Source of the DNA: Synergistaceae bacterium
GTDB lineage: Bacteria; Synergistota; Synergistia; Synergistales; Synergistaceae
DNA length: 5,847 nucleotides
Direction of reading: 5' to 3'
Assembly: GCA_031273585.1 (NCBI GenBank)
Contig: JAISRP010000160.1
Span: 1 to 5,847 of the forward strand
Below the pieces are notes generated by a model. That model was not told where the DNA came from. It was given only the letters and a program-made list of their open reading frames with translations, and did no database searches. This document shows positions 5,724 through 5,847 of this stretch, piece by piece; the stretch's first letter is position 1, and the number at the start of each line of letters is the position of its first letter. The position numbers were made by a program, and so were the translations under genes.

Positions 5724-5847
5724 ACCGCGGGCGCCGCCCGCACCCGCAAGGGCGCCAGCTCCCTTGACCCTCTATTCTTAAAAAATTTTATTTTCACCCT
5801 GCGGGTGAAAATAAAATTTTTAGAACGGGGGTCCGGGGGACTGGTCC
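5724..5847. repeat. Structured interspersed repeat, copy 2 (cut by the window end)
   Basis: Six nt after the yqeC stop, the same architecture recurs: stem A 5727-5741, stem B 5747-5766 (6-bp arms CAAGGG/CCCTTG, a mismatch, one more pair), a central hairpin at 5781-5821, and then the beginning of B'. Bases 5724-5766 align without gaps to 3869-3911 of copy 1. In addition, the last 24 nt (5824-5847) are the exact reverse complement of 3897-3920, so the right arm of this copy equals the left arm of the first. The A' part lies beyond the window. Coding potential is absent. Confidence 0.85.
5781..5821. repeat. Central hairpin of repeat copy 2
   Basis: The 19-nt arms 5781-5799 and 5803-5821 are exact reverse complements around a TGC centre. 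The GC core (CACCC/GGGTG) and the ATTTT/AAAAT flanks correspond to the core of copy 1, but the outer AT part differs in sequence while remaining paired. As in copy 1, no T tract follows the GC stem in terminator fashion: the AT bases are part of the stem. Confidence 0.92.

Noticed and set aside
3869..5847. Insertion sequence or MITE ends
   Set aside because: No transposase, no target-site duplication and no conserved terminal sequence distinct from the internal stems can be seen. The second copy is incomplete in this window, so mobility cannot be judged.

Overview
The window is a GC-rich, densely packed, all-plus-strand bacterial gene cluster for anaerobic purine or cyclic-ureide catabolism, together with accessory genes of the selenium-dependent molybdenum hydroxylase system. 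Frequent ATA and AGG codons in a high-GC background, TTG and GTG starts with strong Shine-Dalgarno sites, and this gene set would fit an anaerobic fermenter such as a member of Synergistota. That assignment is an impression from codon style and gene content, not a demonstrated one.

Layout: 1-90 is the C-terminal end of an ornithine-type carbamoyltransferase. 108-1469 is an NCS2 (nucleobase-ascorbate family) permease whose signature looks purine-type. 1486-2868 is a D-hydantoinase/dihydropyrimidinase with a complete dimetal site. 2912-3868 is carbamate kinase. 3869-4020 is a non-coding structured repeat. 4058-4957 is yqeB and 4947-5717 is yqeC, both accessory factors of selenium-dependent molybdenum hydroxylases. 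5724-5847 is a second copy of the repeat, cut by the window end.

How they work together: the order hydantoinase - carbamate kinase - yqeB - yqeC is the same as hyuA-yqeA-yqeB-yqeC of E. coli, which belongs to a cluster linked to anaerobic purine/urate breakdown. The likely scheme is import of a purine by the permease, hydroxylation or reduction by a selenium-dependent molybdenum enzyme encoded elsewhere and matured with YqeB and YqeC, ring opening of a cyclic ureide by the hydantoinase, transfer of a carbamoyl group to phosphate by the carbamoyltransferase, and ATP formation by carbamate kinase. The substrates are inferred; the enzyme families are clear.

The least ordinary content is non-coding. 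Two copies of a roughly 150-nt 'palindrome of palindromes' bracket yqeB-yqeC. Over 43 ungapped columns the copies differ at ten positions, and all ten are base-pairing partners of one another (four compensated pairs and one broken pair), so structure appears to be conserved rather than sequence. A second oddity is the 3' end of yqeB: the family core ends near base 4822, then about 44 extra codons run through an AT-rich island. Removing one T from the run at 4818-4821 would put a stop exactly at the expected end.
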